Origin: Paenibacillus sp. J23TS9
GTDB lineage: Bacteria; Bacillota; Bacilli; Paenibacillales; Paenibacillaceae
Assembly (NCBI RefSeq): GCF_018403225.1
Contig: NZ_BOSG01000004.1
Coordinates: 62,001-126,000, forward strand
Direction of reading: 5' to 3'
Length of the DNA stretch: 64,000 nt
The notes beneath the pieces are model-generated. The model saw only the letters and a program-made list of their open reading frames with translations, was not told the DNA's origin and made no database searches. The position numbers were made by a program, and so were the translations under genes. Below, piece after piece: positions 1-8,448 of the stretch. The stretch's first letter is position 1. Each line of letters starts with the position of its first letter.

Positions 1-1001
1 TGGAGCAGCGAGCGGATCTCTCCCTCCGTAGGTAACTCTTCCAGCCATTCCCGTATGACTGCCCCATGCTGGCGCAGGGCTTCTGGTTCTTGCCCCGGAT
101 AGACCCCATGGTCAACCGCATCATGGTAGAGGCGTGAAATTTCAGCGCAGGCGACGCCTACCTTGGCACCATGCAGCAGCGCCCGGCTGCCTCTGCGCAA
201 ATATTCCATTTCCCAATAATGGGATACATGATGCTCTGCACCGGATGCCGGATGGGACTGCCCAAAGATCAGCATGGCAATTCCGGATTCGATGAGAGCT
301 GTCATGAGAATACGTATCCCTTCCTCTGTCCGGTTCCCGATATCATCCACATGCTCCACACATGAGCGCAGCGCTTTTTCCGTCATCACTGCCGACGGTT
401 CATGATAAGGCTCATCCGCTGTAAGATGAGAGAACTTCCAATCAAATAGCGAGGTATATTTGCCGAGCATATCCCCGAATCCCGCAGCGACCAGCTTCTG
501 GGGAGCTTTCACCAAGATATCCAGATCTGCGAAAATTGCCACAGGTGCCGATGCCGGAAATGTCTTCTTGACGCCGCGAATAATCAGCGGTGCTCCTTTT
601 GACGTAAAACCATCTACCGACGGGGCTGTAGGTATCGAAATAAATGGCTTGCCCGTTTTATAGCATGCAAAGCGGACGATATCATGAATGGTGCCTGAAC
701 CTACAGCAATAACGGCGTCTGTCTTTTCAGGATCAACCTCGATCAGCAGCTGCAGGAGCGATTGTTCGTCTGCAACGACATCTCCCGCAGCTCCCGGATC
801 AATAATACACAAGCTGGCCCTTTGGATTGTCTTCCGCAGTTCCTGTTCCAGCTGCTTGCCCGCAGCCTCGTATGTGTTTGCATCAGCCGTAATGATCACT
901 TGCTGATACCCTTTTCCCGCCAGATACGCAGCCGCTTTATTAATGGCGCCCTTTTCCAGTACCATTTGATCCAGGCCCTGTGTCTCCATGCCCTTGTTCA
1001 T
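1..1001 (-). CDS. araM: AraM-type sn-glycerol-1-phosphate dehydrogenase (C-terminus missing)
   Basis: Predicted NAD(P)-dependent sn-glycerol-1-phosphate dehydrogenase (AraM/EgsA, iron-containing alcohol dehydrogenase fold), which reduces dihydroxyacetone phosphate to glycerol 1-phosphate. About 333 codons are visible; Bacillus AraM has about 394, so roughly 60 residues lie outside the window. The family signatures are clear: a GSGTIHDIVRF nucleotide-binding stretch, PTAPSVDGFTSKGAPLI, and the metal-site region with AEHHVSHYWEME. The ATG at 1001 is chosen because a run of seven G lies just upstream as ribosome site; an in-frame ATG at 989 is an alternative. It is the last visible gene of the arabinose operon, 70 bases after araB. 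In Bacillus araM also lies in the ara operon though it is not needed for arabinose breakdown. Confidence 0.9.
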   Translation of the reverse strand, partial: MNKGMETQGLDQMVLEKGAINKAAAYLAGKGYQQVIITADANTYEAAGKQLEQELRKTIQRASLCIIDPGAAGDVVADEQSLLQLLIEVDPEKTDAVIAVGSGTIHDIVRFACYKTGKPFISIPTAPSVDGFTSKGAPLIIRGVKKTFPASAPVAIFADLDILVKAPQKLVAAGFGDMLGKYTSLFDWKFSHLTADEPYHEPSAVMTEKALRSCVEHVDDIGNRTEEGIRILMTALIESGIAMLIFGQSHPASGAEHHVSHYWEMEYLRRGSRALLHGAKVGVACAEISRLYHDAVDHGVYPGQEPEALRQHGAVIREWLEELPTEGEIRSLL

Positions 1002-1071
1002 GCTTATCCCCCCCATGATCTGTTCATCAGCAATGAGGCCCCATTTCTGCGAAATAATCGGTGTTTTATCT

Positions 1072-2742
1072 TTATTCAACGGACTTTTTAATACTCTTCA
1101 GCCGTTTCATGACGTCATTTTCACCGCGGCCAAAATAATCATGGAGAAGGTTGTATTCCCGATAAAGACGATCATAGACCTCAACATTTTCCGGAATCGG
1201 CTTAAAGGTCTCATCCTTCACCCTTGCCATGTTCTCAGCTGCTGCAATGACCGTGTCATAGCCACCGGCAGCCTCACCAGCCGCCACGGCTGCAAAAATC
1301 GCTGCACCCAGCGCTGGCGTCTGTTTGGAATCCGCTACGAAAATCTCACGGTTGGTCACATCGGCATAAATTTGCATCAGGAGTTTATTTTTCTGCGGCA
1401 ATCCGCCGCATGCGTACAGGGCATCGACTTGAACGCCGCTCGAGTGGAAGGCATCCACTATTTTACGCGTGCCAAAGGCCGTTGCCTCCAGCAATGTCCG
1501 GTAAATTTCCTGGGGCTTCGTCAGCAGCGTCATACCCAGCATCAAGCCTGTCAAATCCGTGTCAACGAGTACGGAACGGTTGCCGTTCCACCAATCGAGC
1601 GCCAGAAGACCGGTTTGTCCCGGTTTATATAGTGCTGCTTCCTTCTCCAGCCACGCATGAACTCCAAGGCCTTCGTTTGCTGCCGCTTCCTTCACATAGG
1701 CCGGAAGCGCTTCCTCAACATACCATTCAAAAATATCTCCTACCGCTGATTGCCCAGCCTCATAGCCGAACAATCCAGGTATAATGCCGTCCTCTACGAC
1801 TCCGCACATACCTTCAACCTGTTTCTCTTCCGTGCCGAGCAGCATATGACAGATCGATGTTCCCATCGCCATCACCAGCTTTCCGGGCGTAACGACTCCT
1901 ACGGCAGGAACTGCAGCATGGGCATCGACGTTGCCTACCGCTACAGCTATGCCAGGTTTCAGCCCCATCAGCGCTGCCATCGGCTCCGTCAATCCGCCGG
2001 CATTCGTTCCCAGAGGAATGACATTCCCGCGGAGCTTGGTCTCTGTCAGATGCTCAAGCCGCGGATCAAGCGCCTTGAAATATTCCTTGTCAGGATATCC
2101 CTCCTGCTTATGCCAGATCGCTTTATAACCAGCGGTGCAGCTGTTTCGGACGATTTTGCCGGTCATTTGCGAAATAACCCAATCTGTCGCCTCCAGGAAC
2201 AGATCCGTCTGCTCATAGATCTCCGGTGCCTCATCCAGAATCTGCCACACCTTGGCGATCATCCACTCCGATGAGATTTTGCCTCCGTATCTGGGTAGGA
2301 AGGCTTCGCCGCGCTGCGCGGCTATCTGGTTGATTTTATCCGCTTCCGGCTGTGCCGCATGATGCTTCCACAGCTTTACCCAGCTGTGTGGATGATCTTG
2401 AAGCTCCGGTTTCAGGCAAAGCGGCTCTCCCTTCGCATCCACAGGCAGCATGGTGCAGGCCGTAAAATCAATGCCGATTCCGATAATGTCTTCCGGATCT
2501 ATTCCCGATTCCCTGACGACGGCTGGCACCGAGTTTCTCAGCACCTCCAAATAGTCATCCGGATGCTGAAGAGCCCAGTCATGTGCAAGCTTCTTTCCCG
2601 AACCCGGCAGTCGTTCATCAATAACATGATGCGGATAAGGAGTAACGTGATCGGCCACTTCCTGGCCGTTTGACAGCTCAACCAGGACGGCACGTCCGGA
2701 CTGTGTTCCGTAATCCACTCCGATGGTATACTTTTTGCCCAT
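1072..2742 (-). CDS. araB: L-ribulokinase AraB
   Basis: Cytosolic ATP-dependent L-ribulokinase of the FGGY kinase family, which phosphorylates L-ribulose to L-ribulose 5-phosphate in arabinose catabolism. The N-terminal ATPase phosphate motif [10 protein letters not shown] starts near residue 7, the second domain has [15 protein letters not shown] and [11 protein letters not shown] segments, and a C-terminal ATP-binding stretch reads ACGGLPQKN. The length of 556 residues matches Bacillus AraB (about 560). The ATG at 2742 is preceded by GGAGGGATTCAT; an open frame extends 12 codons further upstream without a ribosome site. It follows araD by 55 bases and precedes araM in one transcription unit. 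Confidence 0.96.
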   Translation of the reverse strand: MGKKYTIGVDYGTQSGRAVLVELSNGQEVADHVTPYPHHVIDERLPGSGKKLAHDWALQHPDDYLEVLRNSVPAVVRESGIDPEDIIGIGIDFTACTMLPVDAKGEPLCLKPELQDHPHSWVKLWKHHAAQPEADKINQIAAQRGEAFLPRYGGKISSEWMIAKVWQILDEAPEIYEQTDLFLEATDWVISQMTGKIVRNSCTAGYKAIWHKQEGYPDKEYFKALDPRLEHLTETKLRGNVIPLGTNAGGLTEPMAALMGLKPGIAVAVGNVDAHAAVPAVGVVTPGKLVMAMGTSICHMLLGTEEKQVEGMCGVVEDGIIPGLFGYEAGQSAVGDIFEWYVEEALPAYVKEAAANEGLGVHAWLEKEAALYKPGQTGLLALDWWNGNRSVLVDTDLTGLMLGMTLLTKPQEIYRTLLEATAFGTRKIVDAFHSSGVQVDALYACGGLPQKNKLLMQIYADVTNREIFVADSKQTPALGAAIFAAVAAGEAAGGYDTVIAAAENMARVKDETFKPIPENVEVYDRLYREYNLLHDYFGRGENDVMKRLKSIKKSVE

Positions 2743-2797
2743 ATGAATCCCTCCAGATCGTAAACGAGTTATGATCACTGACGATGATTATTGAATA

Positions 2798-3493
2798 TCA
2801 TTTCTGCCCATAATACGCATTCACTCCATGCTTCCGAAGGAAGTGACGGTCCAGCAGCGTTTGGTCCATCGGCTGGCAGTCCGGATTCAGCTGCAGCATC
2901 CTTGCGGTTATTTTGGCAACTTCCTCCAATACTACAGCATTATGGACCGCATTATGCGCATCGTTTCCCCAGACAAAAGGTGCGTGGGCATGCACAAGCA
3001 CGCCCGGTACCTGGCTCGGATCAAGCCCCAGCTCCAGGAACCGCTCCACAATGACATTGCCGGTCTCCAGCTCGTAAGCGCCCTCAATTTCTACTTTGGT
3101 CATTGGACGAGTCACTGGGATTTCCCCATAAAAATAATCCGCATGCGTGGTCCCCGAAGCCGGAAGCGCGCGTCCCGCTTGTGCCCAGCTTGTTCCCCAT
3201 GGCGAATGGGTGTGTACAACCCCCCCGATATCCGGAAATGACCGATATAAAACCATATGCGTAGGCGTATCGGAGGATGGACGCAGATCTCCTTCGACAA
3301 CTCTGCCTTCCAGGTCAACAACCACCATATCCTCTGCTTTTAGATCCTCGTAAGGTACGCCGCTTGGCTTAATGACGAACAATCCGCTTTCCCGTTCAAT
3401 TCCGCTTACATTTCCCCATGTAAAGGTAACAAGTCCGTGTTTGGGCAGAGCCAAATTGGCCTCCAGCACCTGCTGTTTTAAAGCTTCCAGCAT
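2798..3493 (-). CDS. araD: L-ribulose-5-phosphate 4-epimerase AraD
   Basis: Class II aldolase-fold epimerase that converts L-ribulose 5-phosphate to D-xylulose 5-phosphate, the last dedicated arabinose step. The zinc site is intact: His94 and His96 (HTHSPWG) and His170 (HAHAP), with Asp75 nearby, each offset by one from the E. coli numbering known for this family. Length 231 residues, as usual. The ATG at 3493 sits behind GGAAGGAAG; two in-frame GTG codons lie just upstream and are less likely. It lies downstream of araR and has its own AraR box upstream, so it may be transcribed partly from a local, AraR-controlled start. Confidence 0.96.
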   Translation of the reverse strand: MLEALKQQVLEANLALPKHGLVTFTWGNVSGIERESGLFVIKPSGVPYEDLKAEDMVVVDLEGRVVEGDLRPSSDTPTHMVLYRSFPDIGGVVHTHSPWGTSWAQAGRALPASGTTHADYFYGEIPVTRPMTKVEIEGAYELETGNVIVERFLELGLDPSQVPGVLVHAHAPFVWGNDAHNAVHNAVVLEEVAKITARMLQLNPDCQPMDQTLLDRHFLRKHGVNAYYGQK

Positions 3494-3518
3494 CACAGCC
3501 ACTTCCTTCCTTTTCCGA

Positions 3519-3530
3519 TTGTACGTACAA
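3519..3530. promoter_or_regulatory. AraR operator between araR and araD
   Basis: Perfect 12-base palindrome TTGTACGTACAA, the core of the known Bacillus AraR box. It lies 26 bases before the araD start and 41 bases after the araR stop. An imperfect hairpin (CAGAGTC at 3541-3547 pairing with GACTCTG at 3559-3565) lies between it and araR. The location suggests AraR controls araDBM separately from araA, by a local promoter or as a roadblock. No convincing -35/-10 pair is visible here. Confidence 0.8.
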
Positions 3531-3570
3531 GTTATCGTATCAGAGTCCGCATCCGGCAGACTCTGCGCAC

Positions 3571-4665
3571 TTATCCTTTATTTATCCTCGCCACTGAATC
3601 CCGTTCGATCAGCTCAGGCTCATAAACCATATCTTCTGCCGGCTCTCCCTGCTCAATCATGGCTATAAGCCTGCTTGCGGCGGCCTGCCCCATCACCGTT
3701 TTGGGATGCGTCAGCGTAGTCAGCTTTGTACCCGAAGCGGATGCCAGACTGGAGTCGTCAAATCCGATGACCGATACATCCGCTGGAACTTGAAGGCCGC
3801 TTGCGGCAACAGCTTCCATCAGCATCACGGCAAGCTCGTCGTTATAACATACGAAGGCCGTTGGACGCATCTCTCCTTCTGTGAGCATCTGAAGAGCCTG
3901 CTGATAAGGGAAATCTGTTTTCTGCTCGGTCGTGTATGTAACGACACGTTTGGGAGAAGCACTGATCCCAGCCGCTTTATGTGCTGCCAGGAAACCTTTC
4001 AGCCGGTTTACGCCCTGAAGATCATCACGTTTGAAAAAACCTGCGATCTGCGTATGTCCTTGCTCGAGCAAATACTGCGCTGCCTTATAGCCCCCGGCTT
4101 CATCATCCACCTTAAGACAAGCGCATTCCAGCTCCCGGTACTTTTCGTTGATCATCAGATAAGGAATGCTTTTTTCTTGAAGCTCCAGAAAGTATGCCAG
4201 GTTCGGATTGCCCTCAGCGCTCTTTGTCGGCTCAATGATCAGTCCGCTAAGCGGCTGACTCGTCATCAGCTGAAGGCTCTCCATCTCTTTCTCCTTATTG
4301 TTATCCGTACTGGACAAGAGGAGTCTGTAGCCTTGGCTGCGCAGCTCTGCTTCTGCTCCCCGCACGATATGCGGAAAAATATAATCCGATATATAGGTTG
4401 TGATAATGCCAATCGTCTTCACCTGCTCGCCTTCGCGGCGTTCAGGACTCCGGGCAAAGGTTCCCTTGCCCTGAATCCGCTCGAGCCAGCCCTCCTTCTC
4501 CAGCTCTCCAAAGGTCTGGCGGACCGTCTGGCGGCTCATGCCGAACTGCTCTGCGATTTCGTTCTCCGAAGGCACCTGTTGTCCGCGCTGGAGCTTTCCC
4601 GATTCAAGCCAGGATAGCAGTTCATTTTTTAATTGAATATATTTAGGAACTCGTCTGTTATTCAT
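3571..4665 (-). CDS. araR: Arabinose operon repressor AraR
   Basis: Transcription repressor with a GntR-type winged-helix DNA-binding domain (about residues 4-70, with the [20 protein letters not shown] helix-turn-helix) fused to a LacI/GalR-type sugar-binding domain (about 85-360, with IGFDDSSLA near its end). This fusion is the hallmark of Bacillus AraR, in which arabinose releases the protein from its operators. Length about 364 residues. Two adjacent ATG codons (4668, 4665) follow GAGGTGA, so the exact start is ambiguous. It lies inside the operon, 116 bases after araA, unlike B. subtilis where araR is divergent from araE. A TATGATACAAT stretch in that gap (minus strand, about 4752-4762) might serve a separate promoter. 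Confidence 0.93.
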   Translation of the reverse strand: MNNRRVPKYIQLKNELLSWLESGKLQRGQQVPSENEIAEQFGMSRQTVRQTFGELEKEGWLERIQGKGTFARSPERREGEQVKTIGIITTYISDYIFPHIVRGAEAELRSQGYRLLLSSTDNNKEKEMESLQLMTSQPLSGLIIEPTKSAEGNPNLAYFLELQEKSIPYLMINEKYRELECACLKVDDEAGGYKAAQYLLEQGHTQIAGFFKRDDLQGVNRLKGFLAAHKAAGISASPKRVVTYTTEQKTDFPYQQALQMLTEGEMRPTAFVCYNDELAVMLMEAVAASGLQVPADVSVIGFDDSSLASASGTKLTTLTHPKTVMGQAAASRLIAMIEQGEPAEDMVYEPELIERDSVARINKG

Positions 4666-4784
4666 CATTCACCTCAGCGAAACGCTCTAGATTAAAACCT
4701 TGCCGGATCTTGCAAATAGCCGATACCGGAAAGCTTTTCTTATATGGTTATTGTATCATAGGCTGGGCGAATACAGACAAGTCG

Positions 4785-6275
4785 TTACGATCGTAAGCGG
4801 TATGCCGCATCGCTCCAAAGAAGTTCGTTTTTGAAGCGTTGAACCGATGTATTCTTATCGATAATGACGGCTTCGATTCCGGCCATTTCAGCAAAGTCAG
4901 CCAGATTCTCGGCGGTAATCGCATAAGATAGGACCGTATGATGCGCTCCACCTGCCAAAATCCATGCCTCTGCCGATTCACGCAAAGAGGGCTGAGGTTT
5001 CCATAACACACGCGCTACCGGCAGCTTAGGCATCGCCTTTTCGATCTTCACGCCGTCGACCACATTCACAAGCAAGCGGAAACGGTGTCCCAAATCGATG
5101 AGGGATGCATTAACTGCAGGGCCATCCTGACCATCAAATACAATCCGGGCCGGATCTTCCTTATCACCGATGCTAAGCGGATGAACCTCGACGGTTGGAC
5201 GTGTAGCCGCTATCGTCGGACATACCTCCAGCATATGTGCGCCAAGAATCATATGATTACCCGGTTCAAAGTGGTAGGTGTAGTCCTCCATGAAGGATGT
5301 GCTCTTATTGTCGGCCAGTACCTTCAGTACACGGGTCAGCGCCGCCGTCTTCCAATCTCCCTCTCCGCCAAAGCCGTAACCGGCTTCCATCAGACGCTGT
5401 ACAGCAAGTCCCGGAAGCTGCTTCAATCCATGGAGATCCTCGAAGGTGGTCGTAAAAGCACCGAAGCCGCCCTCCTCCAGGAAGCGTTTCATCGCGATTT
5501 CAATACGGGCTTGATACGCTATCGCGTTCCGCACCGGTCCGTCGCTGAGTCCCGCCTTCGTGATGCTGTATTGCTCCGCGTATTCATTCAGAAGCGCTTT
5601 CACTTCATGATCGCCGACTTCATTTAATACCTGTGCAAGATCCCCTACGCCATAGCCGTTTACCGACCATCCGAGCTTGATTTGCGCTTCGACTTTGTCA
5701 CCATCCGTTACCGCTACTTCACGCATGTTATCGCCAAAACGTGCCACCTTCAGGCGGCGGCTCTCGGCATATGCTGCTGCCGTGCGCATCCAACCGGCAA
5801 TGCCCTCCCGCACTTCACGATCTTCCCAGTATCCGACGACTATTTTGCGAGCGATTCCCAGGCGAGCGCCGATATGACCATATTCTCTGTCACCATGTGC
5901 AGACTGGTTCAGATTCATAAAATCCATGTCCATGGTCTCCCACGGGATATCCCGGTTAAATTGCGTATGAAAATGAAGGAGAGGCTTCTGCAGCTGCGAC
6001 AGCCCTGCAATCCACATTTTCGCCGGAGAGAAGGTATGCATCCACGTCATAATCCCTGCACAGGTCTCATCGCTGTTCGCTTGAACGATCAAATTGTATA
6101 TTTCATCCGGCGTGGTCACAATTGGCTTGAATGCGACCGGATAGGTGAACAAAGGATCCTGATCAAGCTGCTCTGCGATAATCCGGGAATGCTCAGCTAC
6201 CTGGTCCAGCGTCTCTGGTCCATATAGATGCTGACTGCCTGTTACAAACCAAAATGAGTGCGGTTTCAAATTCAT
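4785..6275 (-). CDS. araA: L-arabinose isomerase AraA
   Basis: Cytosolic manganese-dependent isomerase that converts L-arabinose to L-ribulose, the first step of the pathway. The 496-residue product equals the usual Bacillus length. Visible landmarks are the N-terminal FWFVTGSQHLYG, GFGGEGDWKTAAL with a metal-binding glutamate, EPGNHMILGAHMLEVCP with a metal-binding histidine, and GGAHHTVL near the C-terminus. The ATG at 6275 follows GGGAGG by a normal distance; a TTG six codons upstream overlaps that ribosome site and is rejected. First gene of the ara operon, directly downstream of the AraR-controlled promoter. Confidence 0.97.
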   Translation of the reverse strand: MNLKPHSFWFVTGSQHLYGPETLDQVAEHSRIIAEQLDQDPLFTYPVAFKPIVTTPDEIYNLIVQANSDETCAGIMTWMHTFSPAKMWIAGLSQLQKPLLHFHTQFNRDIPWETMDMDFMNLNQSAHGDREYGHIGARLGIARKIVVGYWEDREVREGIAGWMRTAAAYAESRRLKVARFGDNMREVAVTDGDKVEAQIKLGWSVNGYGVGDLAQVLNEVGDHEVKALLNEYAEQYSITKAGLSDGPVRNAIAYQARIEIAMKRFLEEGGFGAFTTTFEDLHGLKQLPGLAVQRLMEAGYGFGGEGDWKTAALTRVLKVLADNKSTSFMEDYTYHFEPGNHMILGAHMLEVCPTIAATRPTVEVHPLSIGDKEDPARIVFDGQDGPAVNASLIDLGHRFRLLVNVVDGVKIEKAMPKLPVARVLWKPQPSLRESAEAWILAGGAHHTVLSYAITAENLADFAEMAGIEAVIIDKNTSVQRFKNELLWSDAAYRLRS

Positions 6276-6317
6276 CTTGTTAGCGCCTCCCAAAGTTATG
6301 TGTATGTCTTATCTCTC

Positions 6318-6329
6318 TTGTACATACAT
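6318..6329. promoter_or_regulatory. Downstream AraR box of araA promoter
   Basis: TTGTACATACAT differs from the perfect box TTGTACGTACAA in two positions. It lies just downstream of the araA -10 element, 40 bases (about four helical turns) centre to centre from the upstream box, the arrangement expected for cooperative AraR binding. Confidence 0.7.
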
Positions 6330-6340
6330 ATCATATGTAT

Positions 6341-6369
6341 TTTATAATATTAATTAATGGTACGTACAA
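6341..6369 (-). promoter_or_regulatory. araA promoter overlapped by AraR box
   Basis: On the minus strand a -35 TTGTAC (6364-6369) and a -10 TATAAA (6341-6346) are separated by 17 bases, a strong sigma-A type promoter. The -35 is part of a second AraR box, TGGTACGTACAA read on the plus strand at 6358-6369. AraR binding there would block RNA polymerase directly. Confidence 0.8.
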
Positions 6370-6532
6370 GTTGTATGGCTACATTTTATTCCTGACTTTT
6401 CAAAAATGCAAGCAAAAATTTGGATTCAACAATGAAATCAGTTTGCAGAACCGGCCGTTCAAATACTTCGCCTTGCGTTCATCCATGATATGGATATCAT
6501 GGTAATATAAATATCTTTCAGGAGGCATGACC

Positions 6533-7261
6533 ATGAGCGATCCGTTTGTCCTGTTCTCTTCTCCCCATCTGCTCGCACTCCTGCTGCTCGTTGTTACTTC
6601 GCTTCTGCTCTATGCATTCAGGCACCGACTCCAACGCAGCCCCCGGAACAAAAAGATTCTCCGCTATACGCTGGCCGCTCTTCTCGCAGGCTCCGAAGCC
6701 GTTCTCGATATCTGGAATATCACTGAAGGTACGTGGAGCCCCAAATACACATTACCTCTAGAGCTCTGCAGTCTGACGCTGCTGCTATCCATCATTATGC
6801 TTCTGTCAAAGAGCCGTCTGCTGTATGAAATCCTGTTCTTCGCCGGTATTGGCGGAGCTTTGCAGGCACTGATTACACCTAATCTCGGTTATCCCTTTCC
6901 GCATATCCGTTTCTATCAGTTTTTCGCCGCCCATATTTTGATCATTCTAGCATCCCTCTATATGACCTGGATCGAAAATTACAGGCCGACATGGAAGTCC
7001 ATCGGATTGACCATGATTTTCTTGAATGTCGCAGCTCTTTTAGTGGGTATTACAGATTACTATGTAGGCGCGAACTATATGTTCCTGATGCATAAGCCTT
7101 CAACGGCATCCATACTGGACTGGCTTGGCCCCTACCCCGTTTATTTGTTAGCAGAAGAAGGCATTGCCCTATTGATATTTACGATCATGCTGCTCCTGTT
7201 TTTTGTTATTCCGGAAAAAATATCCCGAACGGGTAAATCTCGCGATCATTCCGCGATATAA
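6533..7261 (+). CDS. ywaF: TIGR02206/YwaF-like integral membrane protein
   Basis: Integral membrane protein of 242 residues with about seven hydrophobic segments spread over the whole length, resembling the YwaF/TIGR02206 family of unknown function. Conserved-looking polar motifs between helices include ELCSL near the third helix and PHIRFYQFF. The start at 6533 is preferred because GGAGG lies seven bases upstream; the ATG two codons earlier abuts the ribosome site. It lies divergent from araA and upstream of cysK. A palindrome CATGATAT-GG-ATATCATG (6484-6501) overlaps its likely -10, hinting at a repressor site. No biochemical role can be assigned. Confidence 0.75.
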   Translation: MSDPFVLFSSPHLLALLLLVVTSLLLYAFRHRLQRSPRNKKILRYTLAALLAGSEAVLDIWNITEGTWSPKYTLPLELCSLTLLLSIIMLLSKSRLLYEILFFAGIGGALQALITPNLGYPFPHIRFYQFFAAHILIILASLYMTWIENYRPTWKSIGLTMIFLNVAALLVGITDYYVGANYMFLMHKPSTASILDWLGPYPVYLLAEEGIALLIFTIMLLLFFVIPEKISRTGKSRDHSAI

Positions 7262-7321
7262 AGACATGGTTTTATAGGCTGTTAGCATCAAAATGAATAA
7301 GTCTGAGAAACTCTTCTTTAA

Positions 7322-7350
7322 TTGTGCATTCGACTTGGAAGAACTATAAT
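7322..7350 (+). promoter_or_regulatory. cysK promoter
   Basis: TTGTGC (7322-7327) and a consensus TATAAT (7345-7350) are spaced 17 bases apart, 59 bases before the cysK start. The leader is short and shows no T-box or riboswitch fold that I can recognise. Confidence 0.65.
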
Positions 7351-7408
7351 AAACGGAGAAGTCTATCGGTTTAGTGTGATATAACATCATAAAGGAGCGC
7401 TATTAACC

Positions 7409-8329
7409 ATGACACAACCCAAAGTAGTACAAAATATAACTGAGCTAATTGGCCATACCCCTGTCGTCCGGCTTCACCGCCTGGTTGGTGCAGAAGATGC
7501 CGAGGTATACGTAAAGCTCGAATACTATAACCCAAGCGGAAGCGTGAAGGACCGCGCTGCCTTCAATCTGATAGAACAGGCAGAGAAAGACGGACTGCTC
7601 GCGCCCGGCTCCACGATCATTGAGCCTACCAGCGGCAATACCGGGATCGGTCTGGCCATGAATGCTGCGGCTAAGGGTTACCGCGCCATCATGATTATGC
7701 CTGATAATATGACGAAGGAACGGATCAATATTCTCAAGGCTTATGGCGCAGAGGTTGTGCTGACTCCTGCCGCCGAGCGCATGCCGGGAGCCATCCGCAA
7801 GGCTGAAGAGCTGAGCAGGGAGATTCCTAACAGCTTCATTCCGCAGCAGTTTGAAAATAAGGCCAATCCAGACATTCACCGCCGCACCACGGCACTGGAA
7901 ATTATCGAGCAGATGGAAGGGCGGCTGGATGCCTTCGTTGCCACGGCAGGAACTGGCGGTACCATCACCGGTACCGGTGAGGTCTTGAAGGAGCGGATTC
8001 CCGGCATTGGTATCTATGTGGCGGAGCCCAAAGGCTCGCCCGTGCTGTCCGGCGGCCAGCCGGGACCCCATAAGCTGGTGGGTACAAGCCCGGGCTTTAT
8101 CCCCGCCATTCTGAATACCGATGTGTATGATGAAATTTTTCAGGTAACCGATGAAAATGCCATTGAAACAACGCGGAGACTTGCAAGAGAAGGCATTCTG
8201 GTAGGTCCCTCCTCCGGGGCTGCCGTATGGACCGCTCTGCAGGTAGCCCGGCGTCTTGGCCCCGGCAAGCGGGTGCTGTGCATCGCACCGGATACGGGAG
8301 AACGTTATTTAAGCATGGGCATTTTTTAA
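7409..8329 (+). CDS. cysK: Cysteine synthase A (O-acetylserine sulfhydrylase)
   Basis: Pyridoxal-phosphate enzyme that makes cysteine from O-acetylserine and sulfide. The PLP lysine is Lys47 in GSVKDRAA; the substrate loop TSGNTG is at 74-79; the phosphate-binding GTGGTITG stretch is near 180; and GPSSGAA near the C-terminus is the usual closing motif. The length of 306 residues is typical of CysK rather than the longer cystathionine beta-synthase. The ATG follows AAAGGAG. It has its own promoter and ends at a shared terminator with the convergent solute-binding protein gene. Confidence 0.95.
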   Translation: MTQPKVVQNITELIGHTPVVRLHRLVGAEDAEVYVKLEYYNPSGSVKDRAAFNLIEQAEKDGLLAPGSTIIEPTSGNTGIGLAMNAAAKGYRAIMIMPDNMTKERINILKAYGAEVVLTPAAERMPGAIRKAEELSREIPNSFIPQQFENKANPDIHRRTTALEIIEQMEGRLDAFVATAGTGGTITGTGEVLKERIPGIGIYVAEPKGSPVLSGGQPGPHKLVGTSPGFIPAILNTDVYDEIFQVTDENAIETTRRLAREGILVGPSSGAAVWTALQVARRLGPGKRVLCIAPDTGERYLSMGIF

Positions 8330-8341
8330 AACAAATAAAAA

Positions 8342-8383
8342 CCGCCTCAGCCATAAACGATTACCCGTTTTTGGCTGAGGCGG
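8342..8383. terminator. Convergent terminator after cysK
   Basis: A 12-base-pair perfect stem, CCGCCTCAGCCA (8342-8353) with its complement at 8372-8383, and an 18-base loop. The flanking A-rich run on the left gives a U-rich tail on the minus strand, so it best serves the incoming minus-strand ABC operon; the plus-strand tail is weak. Confidence 0.85.
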
Positions 8384-8448
8384 CAAACTCTAATTTATGA
8401 TCTGATTACAATCCCTTAACTCTCCGTAAAACCAGAAACTCCATCCTC

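Noticed and set aside
988..1632. Long open frame antisense to araB and araM
   Set aside because: It mirrors the codon pattern of araB on the other strand, has no ribosome site, and its product resembles nothing. Similar long antisense frames over araA, araR, the GHL6 gene and the solute-binding protein genes were rejected for the same reason.
7351..7408. Riboswitch or T-box before cysK
   Set aside because: The leader is under 60 bases, without the conserved T-box sequence or a terminator/antiterminator pair.
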